Assembly (NCBI RefSeq): GCF_019263585.2
Contig: NZ_JADQDF010000001.1
Location: forward strand, 5,528,501-5,592,500
Origin: Pseudonocardia oceani
Lineage (GTDB): Bacteria > Actinomycetota > Actinomycetes > Mycobacteriales > Pseudonocardiaceae
Direction: 5' to 3'
Length of the DNA stretch: 64,000 nt
Shown: piece by piece, positions 16,057 through 23,426 of the stretch
How positions within the stretch are numbered: position 1 is the first letter of the stretch
Layout of the letters: each line of letters starts with the position of its first letter
Made by a program: the position numbers and the translations under genes
Notes under the pieces: generated by a model
What the model was told of the DNA's origin: nothing
Database searches by the model: none
What the model saw: only the letters and a program-made list of their open reading frames with translations

Positions 16057-17304
16057 GTGCCCGACGTCGTCTTCAGCGTGGACCAGGCCAAGTCGATGCG
16101 TGACCAGGTCGTCCCCGGTCACAACCGCTGGCACCCCGACATCCCGCCCGCCGCCACGGTGAAGCCGGGCTCGTCGATCCGCATCGAGTGCCGGGAGTGG
16201 ACCGACTCGCAGATCGGCAACAACGACTCGGCGAACGACGTCCGCGACGTGGAGCTCGACGGCTGCCACATGCTGTCCGGCCCGATCGCCATCGAGGGGG
16301 CCGAGCCGGGCGACCTGCTCGTCGTCGACATCCTCGACCTCGGTCCGGTACCGCAGGAGATCGGCGACGCGCCCGGGCAGGGGTGGGGCTACACCGGCAT
16401 CTTCGCGACGGGCAACGGCGGCGGTTTCCTCACCGAGGAGTACCCCGACGCCTACAAGGCGATCTGGGACTTCAGCGGCCAGAAGGCCACCTCGCGCCAC
16501 ATCCCCGGCGTCAGCTACACCGGTATCACCCACCCCGGGCTGTTCGGCACCGCGCCCTCACCGGAACTGCTGGTGAAGTGGAACGAGCGCGAGCGCGCGC
16601 TGATCGCCACCGACCCGGGGCGCGTTCCTCCGCTGGCGCTGCCTCCGCTGGAGGCGCTGGTGCTCGGCGGCACCGCCACCGGCGACACGCTGGCCGGGAT
16701 CGCCCGGGACGGGGCCCGCACCGTGCCGCCGCGGGAGAACGGCGGCAACCACGACATCAAGAACTTCACCCGCGGCTCCCGCGTGTTCTACCCCGTGCAC
16801 CACCCGGGGGCGTTGTTCTCCGGTGGCGACCTCCACTTCAGCCAGGGCGACGGCGAGATCACGTTCTGCGGGGCCATCGAGATGGGCGGGTTCATCGACT
16901 TCCACGTCGACCTGATCAAGGGGGGCATGGAGACCTACGGCGTCACCACCAACCCGATCCTGATGCCGGGCAACGTGGAGCCGCGCTACAGCGAGTTCGT
17001 CACGTTCATCGGCATCTCGGTCGACCACACGACGAACACCAACCACTACAACGACGCCACGCTCGCGTACAAGAACGCCTGCCTCAACGCGGTCGAGTAC
17101 CTCAAGAAGTTCGGGTACTCCGGTCCGCAGGCGTACCTGCTGCTGGGGTCGGCCCCGATCGAGGGACGGGTCAGCGGTGTCGTCGACATCCCGAACGCCT
17201 GCTGCTCGCTCTACCTGCCCACCGCGATCTTCGACTTCGACATCACGCCGTCGGCGGCCGGTCCGGTCACGGCCGACCGCGGGTCCTGCGCGGTCTCGTC
17301 GTGA
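16057..17304 (+). CDS. fmdA: Formamidase (acetamidase/formamidase family)
   Basis: A 415-residue protein, full length for FmdA. It hydrolyses formamide (and sometimes acetamide) to formate and ammonia in the cytosol. Visible features are the N-terminal [50 protein letters not shown] and [22 protein letters not shown], which carry the metal and substrate residues of the family. The GTG at 16057 is preceded by AGGAGG. The stop overlaps the GTG of the amidase-like gene, so the two are translationally coupled. Confidence 0.93.
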   Translation: MPDVVFSVDQAKSMRDQVVPGHNRWHPDIPPAATVKPGSSIRIECREWTDSQIGNNDSANDVRDVELDGCHMLSGPIAIEGAEPGDLLVVDILDLGPVPQEIGDAPGQGWGYTGIFATGNGGGFLTEEYPDAYKAIWDFSGQKATSRHIPGVSYTGITHPGLFGTAPSPELLVKWNERERALIATDPGRVPPLALPPLEALVLGGTATGDTLAGIARDGARTVPPRENGGNHDIKNFTRGSRVFYPVHHPGALFSGGDLHFSQGDGEITFCGAIEMGGFIDFHVDLIKGGMETYGVTTNPILMPGNVEPRYSEFVTFIGISVDHTTNTNHYNDATLAYKNACLNAVEYLKKFGYSGPQAYLLLGSAPIEGRVSGVVDIPNACCSLYLPTAIFDFDITPSAAGPVTADRGSCAVSS

Positions 17305-18113
17305 GACGGGTCGGGGCCGGGCACCCCGGCGGCAGCGTCGGGGTGGCGGTGCTGAGTCACACCGTGCCGGCGCCGCGCTCCCGCGGCGACGTGCGGCTCA
17401 ACTACCTGCGGATCGCCGACCTCGTCGTCGGCATGAAGCACGGCGAGCCCGGCCTCGACCTGATCGTCTTCCCCGAGTACGGCACCCACGGCTTCGGGGG
17501 AGGCGGGTCCGATGCGCTGACGATGCCCGGCGAGGACGTCGACGTGTTCGCCAGGGCCTGTCGCACCGCCGGGGTGTGGGGCGTGTTCTCGGTCAGCGGG
17601 GGCCGCTGCCGCCCCGATCCCGACAACACCATCGTCCTCATCGACGACCGTGGCGGGGTGGTGCAGCGGCACAGCCGGGCCGCCGGCCGCCGCGGCGGCG
17701 ACCCGCCCGAGGTCGTGGCGGGTCCCGGCGGGCTGCGCACGGGGCTGAGCATCGTCCGTGACGACCCGGCCGTCGGTCAGGGCTGCCAGTTCCGCGGCGC
17801 CGAGCTGCTGATCCGGTACCAGGCCGAGCCGGACGTGCCGGCGTCCGCCCAGGTGCAGGCCGCGCGGGCCGCGGCCTGGATGGGCACCTGCTACGTCGTG
17901 GCCCCGAACGCGGCCGGGCGCGCCGGCCGGCGCCGCTGGTCGGGCCACTCCGCGATCGTCGGCTTCGACGGCGTGACGCTGGGCGAGTGCGGCGACGAGG
18001 AGCACGAGTTCCAGTACGCCGAGCTGTCGATCGGCGCGCTGCGCCGGGCCCGGTCCGGGCGTGCGCTGCTGGAGCGCACGTTGCGGACGCGTGCCCTCGC
18101 GCGCGCCTCCTGA
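17301..18113 (+). CDS. Nitrilase-superfamily aliphatic amidase homologue lacking catalytic Lys and Cys
   Basis: A 270-residue protein clearly related to aliphatic amidase AmiE (about 346 residues): [61 protein letters not shown]. The catalytic Glu is kept (Glu59 in FPEY). The segment that should hold the Lys (YRKxxPW) reads [10 protein letters not shown]. The nucleophile site ICDDG reads IVRDDP, with Arg153 replacing Cys. The C-terminal ~70 residues are also missing. It is probably a pseudoenzyme with a structural or sensing role. It is coupled to fmdA by a GTGA overlap and lies 44 bp before the first tubulin-like gene. Confidence 0.8.
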   Translation: MRRVGAGHPGGSVGVAVLSHTVPAPRSRGDVRLNYLRIADLVVGMKHGEPGLDLIVFPEYGTHGFGGGGSDALTMPGEDVDVFARACRTAGVWGVFSVSGGRCRPDPDNTIVLIDDRGGVVQRHSRAAGRRGGDPPEVVAGPGGLRTGLSIVRDDPAVGQGCQFRGAELLIRYQAEPDVPASAQVQAARAAAWMGTCYVVAPNAAGRAGRRRWSGHSAIVGFDGVTLGECGDEEHEFQYAELSIGALRRARSGRALLERTLRTRALARAS

Positions 18114-18157
18114 ACCCATCCGTCCGAGAACGACCAGCCGCGAGGAGCCAGCACACG

Positions 18158-19645
18158 ATGTCAGACGACCACGGACACGGACACGGCCACGACGATCCCC
18201 ACGACACGACACTCGCCCGGATCGAGGCGCTGAGCAAGGAGAACGTCCACCACGCGGGCGACCACGAGGGCCCGTTCTCGCTGCACGTACTGGGCCTGGG
18301 GGCGACCGGCGCGGCCGTCGTCGCCGAGATCCTGAAGGACGCACCCGAGGGCTTCACGGCGCTGGCGGTCAACATCGGCGACGGGCCGCTCGCGGCCGTC
18401 CGCGCCGCGGCGGGGGAGACGCCCGGGATCGTCACGGTGGACCTGCCGATCCCGAGCAGGTCCGGTCTGTCGGCGTCGCTGAACCGGTACCGCGAGTTCC
18501 TCAAGATGGAGTACCCGCGCTACTACTGGAACCCGAACTACGAGCCGTGGCTGCCCGGCGACCTGGCGCTGCCCGGCCCGGACGAGTTCGTGCCGCGGGC
18601 GATCGCCAAGGCGATCTACAACTGCGAGTACTACCAGAACCAGGAGATCACGACGGCGATGGAGGCGTTCGCCGCGGGCGTCCTCGCCAGCGACAAGACG
18701 CCCGTCGTGGTGATCCCGTTCTCCCTCGGCGACAGCATCGGCAGCGGGCTGGTCGTCGACATCGCCCGCCACCTGTCGTCGATCAAGCTGGGGCGCCGCC
18801 CGTGGGTGGTCGGCGTCGGCATCACCCCGACCACGCCGTCCGCCGAGTTCTTCCCGGTGATCAACGAACTCGACTGCATGATCGACACTCCGAAGAACCA
18901 GGGCGTGATGGCGGTCTGGGGCGACCTCTACAAGAACCCGTTCACCGGCGGCTTCTTCTCCGTTCCCGAGGCGCCCGGTGCGGACGTGGTCCCCGGGGTC
19001 GCGAAGTTCCTGGCCGCCGGCGGTGGCCAGGACCTCTACGAGTCGCTCAAGGCGCTCAACTGGCTCGCGGTCCCCGGCGACCAGTGGCACCCGGCCATCC
19101 GGGGCGAGCAGAGCGACAAGTGGCTCAACGTCCTGGCCGTCTCGACGCTGGAGGACGCCGGCTCGCTGGGTGGTCTGGGCCTGGTCGAGGGCTTCTCCAC
19201 CGAGTACGCCGAGGCCCGCGTGTTCGGCTCGGGCCCGGCGGCCACCGCCGCCGCGAAGGCCGTGGCCGGGGCGATCGGCGAGGTCGCCACCACCCGGGTG
19301 GAGCCCGTCGTCAAGACCGCGGAGGGGGCCGACTTCGTCAGCGTCGTCCTGCCCCGCGCCACCAAGCTCGACCTGGAGGCGTTCGTCCCGTCCCGCGATC
19401 TCTACGACCCGCTGGAGTGGGAGGACAAGCTGCTCCTGCACTCGTGGATCCTCGATCTCGGGGTGATGCTCTGCGAGCCCTCCATCCGGTTCGACGGCAT
19501 GGGCGGCGAGTGCATCTGGGGCTGCGCCTGCTGGGTCGTCGTCCCGCACGCGGCCATCCGAGGGGAGGCGATCGCGTCCCCGATCTCCGACGCGGAGGTC
19601 GCGGCGATCGCCACCTCCGGTGCCGGTGTGGCGGCGTCCGGATGA
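18158..19645 (+). CDS. Tubulin/FtsZ-fold protein A (degenerate GTPase loop, His-rich N-terminus)
   Basis: A 495-residue protein from the ATG at 18158 (GAGGAG upstream), unlike any family I can name. The N-terminal half follows the FtsZ/tubulin order: glycine-rich T1-like loop LGLGATGAAVV (45-55), AVNIGD (70-75), T4-like loop LGDSIGSG (190-197), and WVVGVGITP as in the FtsZ strand before T5. Relative to paralogue B (20023) the T4 loop has lost the GGTG core, so GTP use is doubtful. The first 16 residues are His/Asp-rich (HGHGHGHDDPHD), a likely metal-binding tail. Shared with B are YPRYYWNPNYEPWLP, VMAVWGDLYKNPFTGGFF and C452-x3-C456-x-C458 in ECIWGCACW. Confidence 0.75.
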   Translation: MSDDHGHGHGHDDPHDTTLARIEALSKENVHHAGDHEGPFSLHVLGLGATGAAVVAEILKDAPEGFTALAVNIGDGPLAAVRAAAGETPGIVTVDLPIPSRSGLSASLNRYREFLKMEYPRYYWNPNYEPWLPGDLALPGPDEFVPRAIAKAIYNCEYYQNQEITTAMEAFAAGVLASDKTPVVVIPFSLGDSIGSGLVVDIARHLSSIKLGRRPWVVGVGITPTTPSAEFFPVINELDCMIDTPKNQGVMAVWGDLYKNPFTGGFFSVPEAPGADVVPGVAKFLAAGGGQDLYESLKALNWLAVPGDQWHPAIRGEQSDKWLNVLAVSTLEDAGSLGGLGLVEGFSTEYAEARVFGSGPAATAAAKAVAGAIGEVATTRVEPVVKTAEGADFVSVVLPRATKLDLEAFVPSRDLYDPLEWEDKLLLHSWILDLGVMLCEPSIRFDGMGGECIWGCACWVVVPHAAIRGEAIASPISDAEVAAIATSGAGVAASG

Positions 19646-19661
19646 GGGGAGGAGGGGGCTG

Positions 19662-19961
19662 ATGGCCACCGACTGGGCCGACGTCGTCAAGCGGTACGCC
19701 GACGGTGCCGAGCTCCCGTCGATGCCGGGGGCCCGCACGCTCAAGGTCACCGGCGCCGACGACGGCTACGTCTACGTCTCGCACCGGCTCTGGCAGGACA
19801 AGATCACCCGTGCCTACCTCGAGAAGGCGATGACGCTCCTCGACGAGGGGAAGATGACCCGCAACTACGGCGACGTCATCGACCACTACCGCACCTACAT
19901 CGCCGACGAACGGCCGACGACGGCCGCGACCATCCTCAAGGACCTCGGCTACCTCGACTGA
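19662..19961 (+). CDS. Small cluster protein S1 (paralogue of 22804 and 23100)
   Basis: A 99-residue soluble protein from the ATG at 19662, with GGAGGGG 4-10 nt upstream. Layout: W-x-x-V-x-x-RY-x-x-G near the N-terminus, a short beta segment (LKVTGADDGYVYVSHRLWQDKITR), then helices ending ATILKDLGYLD. It shares this pattern with the proteins at 22804 and 23100, so the three are paralogues. It lies between the two tubulin-like genes, which suggests a stoichiometric partner. Family and function are not recognised. Confidence 0.7.
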   Translation: MATDWADVVKRYADGAELPSMPGARTLKVTGADDGYVYVSHRLWQDKITRAYLEKAMTLLDEGKMTRNYGDVIDHYRTYIADERPTTAATILKDLGYLD

Positions 19962-20022
19962 CCCGTCCGCACTCCCGGGGACGTACCGCGCTGACGCACG
20001 CCCGAAAACAGGAGGAATGGCA

Positions 20023-21678
20023 ATGGGATTGTCCATGTACCACAGTGCGACCGGTGCGCAGTCGCCGCACTGCATCCACGCGATCGGCATCGGCAAGATG
20101 GGCGCCTACATGGTCGAGGCGCTGCTGCGCACCGGTGAGATCGAGGACATGCTGGAGGACCCGCGCGCCCGGTTCACCGGCCTCTCGATCGACATCGGTG
20201 ACCAGGACCAGCACGAGCTGAAGGAGTACGTGAGCGGCTTCGACCAGCGCCTCGCGGAGCGCGGCATCCCGACCGAGCGGGCCCAGGTCCGCACCGTGTC
20301 CCTGGACGTGCCGGAGAAGAAGGACCTCATGACCAGCCTCAACCGCTGGCGCGAGTACCTGAAGATGGAGTACCCCCGGTACTACTGGAACCCGAACTAC
20401 GAGCCGTGGCTGCCGAGTGACACCGAGATGCCGAAGGCCGGGGACTCCGTCCCGCGCGCCATAGCGAAGGCGATCTACGGGCACTACTACTACGGCGAGG
20501 ACAAGTCGCTGGAGAAGGAGCTCGACGACTTCGTCGCGAGCATCAACCAGACGAAGCTGCCGTCGCTCGTCCTCGTGTTCTTCTCGCTGTCCGGCGGCAC
20601 CGGTTCGGGCATGGTCGTCGACCTCGCGCGGCACCTGTCCAACGTCAAGCTCGGCCGCCGCATCCCGGTGGTCGGAGTGGCGGCGATGCCGTTCTCCGGC
20701 GACGAGGCGCACGTCGGCGGCGACGCCGCGCTGTACCCGACGATGAACGAGATCGACTGCATGCTCGACGACGCCAAGAACCAGGGCGTCATGGCGGTGT
20801 GGGGCGACCTCTACAAGAACCCCTTCACCGGTGGCTTCTTCGCCCTCCCGCAGGAGCACTCCTGGCAGCGCCTGGGCTCCTACACCAAGACCGGCAAGCC
20901 GGCGATCCGCGACGCGCTCCGCAAGGGGGTCACGCGCAAGTTCGTGAACGACTCCTTCATGCGCTTCGTCGTGCAGGACTACGGCCGACTGCTGTTCAAG
21001 ATGCTGCGCCCGATGGGCTTCACCGGCGCCCCGCACGAGCGCAACATCTCCGGTGACCGCACCTGGACGCTCTTCGACGTCGCCAAGTACACCCACCCGG
21101 GCGTCGAGGTGCTGCCGGGCGAGCCGCGCAGCAAGTGGCGCGCGGTCGTCAACAAGTGGATCGGCTACATCCCGCAGTGGTCGGGCCTCAAGGAGGGCTT
21201 CAAGACCGACTACATCGAGGCCCACACCGTGGCTCCGCGCGAGCTGTGGAACGAGGGCCTGGAGACCAAGCTCAAGGAGACCCTGCAGACCTTCGTCCTC
21301 GACGGCGACGACGGAACGGTCAACACCTCGGTCGGAGAGTTCTTCGACGAGCTCACGGCATACTCGAACATCATCATCCCGGGTGTCGCGAAGACGGACT
21401 TCACGGCCTTCTACGAGGCCCGCGACGCCTACGACGCGATCGAGTCGTGGGACGAGAAGCTGATGATGCACTCCTGGCTGCTCGACCTCGGCGTGATCCT
21501 GTCCGAGCAGTCCATCCGCTTCGACGGCATGGCGGGCGAGTGCATCTGGGGCTGCGCCTGCTGGGTGGTCATCCCGCACGAGGCGATCCGCGGCGACGCC
21601 CCGATCTCGAAGGACGTCACCATCGTGCAGGCCGAGCACATCGCGATGATGGTCAAGACGGTCGTCCCGACCCCCTGA
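20023..21678 (+). CDS. Tubulin/FtsZ-fold protein B (intact SGGTGSG loop)
   Basis: A 551-residue protein. The ATG at 20023 is chosen because AGGAGG ends 7 nt upstream; an ATG at 20017 would be too close. The tubulin-superfamily GTPase pattern is present: T1-like GIGKMGAYM (22-30), LSIDIGD (54-60), T4 signature SGGTGSG (190-196) followed by MVVDLARHL, and IPVVGVAAMPFSGDE like FtsZ strand S5/T5. A usual T7 NxDxxD catalytic loop is not obvious. It shares long blocks with protein A and the C-terminal C507-x3-C511-x-C513 motif. It is about 55 residues longer than A, with an insertion around 275-345. Known cytoskeletal FtsZ, CetZ and TubZ lack the YYWNPNYEPW and CxxxCxC blocks. Confidence 0.78.
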   Translation: MGLSMYHSATGAQSPHCIHAIGIGKMGAYMVEALLRTGEIEDMLEDPRARFTGLSIDIGDQDQHELKEYVSGFDQRLAERGIPTERAQVRTVSLDVPEKKDLMTSLNRWREYLKMEYPRYYWNPNYEPWLPSDTEMPKAGDSVPRAIAKAIYGHYYYGEDKSLEKELDDFVASINQTKLPSLVLVFFSLSGGTGSGMVVDLARHLSNVKLGRRIPVVGVAAMPFSGDEAHVGGDAALYPTMNEIDCMLDDAKNQGVMAVWGDLYKNPFTGGFFALPQEHSWQRLGSYTKTGKPAIRDALRKGVTRKFVNDSFMRFVVQDYGRLLFKMLRPMGFTGAPHERNISGDRTWTLFDVAKYTHPGVEVLPGEPRSKWRAVVNKWIGYIPQWSGLKEGFKTDYIEAHTVAPRELWNEGLETKLKETLQTFVLDGDDGTVNTSVGEFFDELTAYSNIIIPGVAKTDFTAFYEARDAYDAIESWDEKLMMHSWLLDLGVILSEQSIRFDGMAGECIWGCACWVVIPHEAIRGDAPISKDVTIVQAEHIAMMVKTVVPTP

Positions 21679-21747
21679 CCGGTACCGGGCCGGCCGGCGC
21701 ACCACGCCGGCCGGCCCTGCCCCTCCGCCACCCCCGAGGAGTCAGCC

Positions 21748-22230
21748 GTGCCCGCCATCGGAGACAGGGTCCCCGACACCACCGTCATGATCACCACCCC
21801 CGACGGCCCCGGCCCCGCCAGCTCGGCGGAGCTGCTGGGCGCCGGCACCGTCGTGCTCGTCGGGGTCCCCGGCGCGTTCACCCCCGTCTGCAGTGACTTC
21901 CACCTCCCCGGATTCGTCCTCGCGGCCGACCAGCTCAAGGAGAAGGGCGTCGACAGGATCGCGTTCGTCTCGGTGAACGACGCCTTCGTCATGGGTGCCT
22001 GGGGCAGGGCCGAGGACGTGGGCCGGGAGTTCCTCATGATCGCCGATCCCGACGCGGCCTTCGCGAGGGCCATGGGCATGGACACCGACGCCGGCGCGTT
22101 CGGGCTCGGCACCCGCTCGCAGCGCTACGCCGCGATCATCGAGGACGGCGTGATCACCTCGTTCGACGTCGAGGCGGAGTTCGTCGACCACCGGGTCAGC
22201 ACCGCCGAGGCCGTGCTGGCGAGGCTGTGA
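21748..22230 (+). CDS. Peroxiredoxin (Prx5-type, 1-Cys)
   Basis: A 160-residue AhpC/TSA-family protein. The peroxidatic site is PGAFTPVCSDFHLPGF with Cys48, typical of peroxiredoxin 5. No second cysteine is visible, so it should be a 1-Cys enzyme needing an outside reductant. The GTG start is preceded by GAGGAG. It is embedded between tubulin-like gene B and the sigma-like gene, so it may protect cysteine-rich cluster proteins from peroxide (inference). Confidence 0.9.
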   Translation: MPAIGDRVPDTTVMITTPDGPGPASSAELLGAGTVVLVGVPGAFTPVCSDFHLPGFVLAADQLKEKGVDRIAFVSVNDAFVMGAWGRAEDVGREFLMIADPDAAFARAMGMDTDAGAFGLGTRSQRYAAIIEDGVITSFDVEAEFVDHRVSTAEAVLARL

Positions 22231-22234
22231 TGTC

Positions 22235-22330
22235 GTGACCGGGGACGTCGTGACCGGGGACGTCGTGACCGGGGACGTCGTGACCGGGGACGTCGTGACC
22301 GGGGACGCCGTGACCGGGGACGCCGTGACC
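22235..22330 (+). repeat. 15-bp tandem repeat forming serial GTG start sites
   Basis: GTGACCGGGGACGTC occurs four times (22235-22294), then GTGACCGGGGACGCC twice (22295-22324), then a partial unit. Every copy supplies an in-frame GTG and a GGGGA sequence 5-6 nt before the next GTG. The unit is a multiple of 3, so copy number changes would alter only the N-terminal V-T-G-D-V repeat or the number of start sites. Confidence 0.9.
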
Positions 22331-22801
22331 GGGACGGACTGCGCGCAGGAGTTCGACGAGTGGCTCGGCCGGGTCGGTGCGCTCTTCGAGGCCGTGCGGT
22401 TCACCTGCACCCACCGCCTCGCCGATCCGGCGCTGGCCGAGCAGGTGAGCGTGCAGGTCGTCGCCGGGATGGTGGCCCGACCCGCGGTGTTCCGGTACTT
22501 CGGGCTGCCGTTCTCCGGCCGGATCGCGAAGCTGGCCGAGGGGCTGATCGCCACGGCCGACGCCGGTGGGCTGGCCGTCGTGTGCGGCTGGCGCGAGCTG
22601 CGCGGCCGGATCGCGAACCTGCCCCACGAGCACCGTGAGCCGCTCGTGGTGACCTGCCTGCGCGGCGGCGACGCCGAGGAGCTCGCGGCGGTGCTGGCGT
22701 GCGACGTGGCCGTGGCCGAGGGCCGCCACGAGGCGATGCTCGCGTACGTGGAGGAGCTGGTCCGACCCGGCACCGCGCCGGTTCGCGTGGAGAGGGGCTG
22801 A
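22235..22801 (+). CDS. Sigma-70-like helical protein with repeat-encoded N-terminus
   Basis: 188 residues if read from the first GTG; the true start could be any of seven in-frame GTGs. After (VTGDV)n, residues 40-95 (WLGRVGALFEAVRFTCTHRL, then DPALAEQVSVQVVAG) resemble sigma region 2. Residues 125-175 (LPHEHREPLVVTCLRGGDAEELAAVL) resemble the sigma region 4 pattern LPxxxRxxLxL..G...EELAxxL. The promoter-contact residues of true ECF factors are not evident, so it may be a divergent or non-DNA-binding derivative. It lies 2 bp before small protein S2. Confidence 0.55.
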   Translation: MTGDVVTGDVVTGDVVTGDVVTGDAVTGDAVTGTDCAQEFDEWLGRVGALFEAVRFTCTHRLADPALAEQVSVQVVAGMVARPAVFRYFGLPFSGRIAKLAEGLIATADAGGLAVVCGWRELRGRIANLPHEHREPLVVTCLRGGDAEELAAVLACDVAVAEGRHEAMLAYVEELVRPGTAPVRVERG

Positions 22802-22803
22802 CG

Positions 22804-23103
22804 GTGCCACTGGACTGGACGCTGGTCATGGACCGCTACGACGGCGGGACGAGGATCCCGACGGTCGCGGGCGGGAAGACGTTGGAGATCACCGGGGTCG
22901 ACGACACCGGCGTGCACATCCGGCACGCGCTGTGGCGGGACACGCTCGCCCGCGAGCACCTGTCGAAGGCGGCCGAGCTCATCGAGTCGGACCGGATGAG
23001 CCGGCACGCCGGGCTGTTCGTCGAGGAGTACCGGGCGCTGGTGGCCGACGTGCGGGCGACGTCGGTCGCGCACGTGCTCAAGGACCTGGGCTACCTGGAA
23101 TGA
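22804..23103 (+). CDS. Small cluster protein S2
   Basis: A 99-residue protein from the GTG at 22804. It is a clear paralogue of S1: LDWTLVMDRYDGGTRIP, LEITGVDDTGVHIRHALWRD, and the ending AHVLKDLGYLE against TILKDLGYLD. It keeps the acidic helix FVEEYRALVADVR. The stop overlaps the ATG of S3 (ATGA), so both are made together. Function is unknown. Confidence 0.7.
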   Translation: MPLDWTLVMDRYDGGTRIPTVAGGKTLEITGVDDTGVHIRHALWRDTLAREHLSKAAELIESDRMSRHAGLFVEEYRALVADVRATSVAHVLKDLGYLE

Positions 23104-23426
23104 GCCTCGACTGGCCCTCGGTGCTGGACCGCTACCGCGGCGGCCGGAGCGTGCGCCCGCTCGTCGGGAGCTCGACGCTGCGGGTGGAGGTCGCCGACGA
23201 CGCACTGGTCGTCACCCAGCGGCTCTGGCGGGCCGAGGTGACCCGCTCCGAGCTGCAGGTGGCGCTGGATCTACTGGGGGACCGCGGGGCCCGGGTCGGC
23301 GCCGTCCGGTTCTCCGAGGAGCTGCGCCGCCACTACTCCGGCGGTCCGCAGGTGCAGCCGACCTGCTCGCGCACCCCCAACCTCAGTGCGGTGGTCCTCG
23401 TCGACCTGGGCCACCTCACGGTGTGA
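23100..23426 (+). CDS. Small cluster protein S3 (divergent)
   Basis: A 108-residue protein. It is the third and most divergent paralogue: LDWPSVLDRYRGGRSVRPL, LRVEVADDALVVTQRLWRAEVTRSEL. The C-terminus differs, with an insertion (PQVQPTCSRTPN) before a terminal VVLVDLGHLTV in place of LKDLGYL. The ATG overlaps the S2 stop. Its end overlaps psuK on the opposite strand by 11 bp, which marks the end of the cluster. Confidence 0.65.
   Translation: MSLDWPSVLDRYRGGRSVRPLVGSSTLRVEVADDALVVTQRLWRAEVTRSELQVALDLLGDRGARVGAVRFSEELRRHYSGGPQVQPTCSRTPNLSAVVLVDLGHLTV

Noticed and set aside
16188-18113. A 641-residue frame joining an out-of-frame fmdA region to the amidase-like gene
   Set aside because: The first ~370 residues are the wrong frame of fmdA; the amidase-like protein starts at GTG 17301.
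19500-21570. Nitrile hydratase-type metal claw
   Set aside because: The claw motif is CxxCxC; here the spacing is CxxxCxC and the rest of the protein does not resemble a nitrile hydratase alpha subunit.
18158-21678. Assigning the tubulin-like pair as cell-division FtsZ or plasmid TubZ
   Set aside because: FtsZ-specific flanking genes (ftsQ, ftsA) and the canonical C-terminal tail are absent, and the shared WNPNYEPW and CxxxCxC blocks are foreign to those families.
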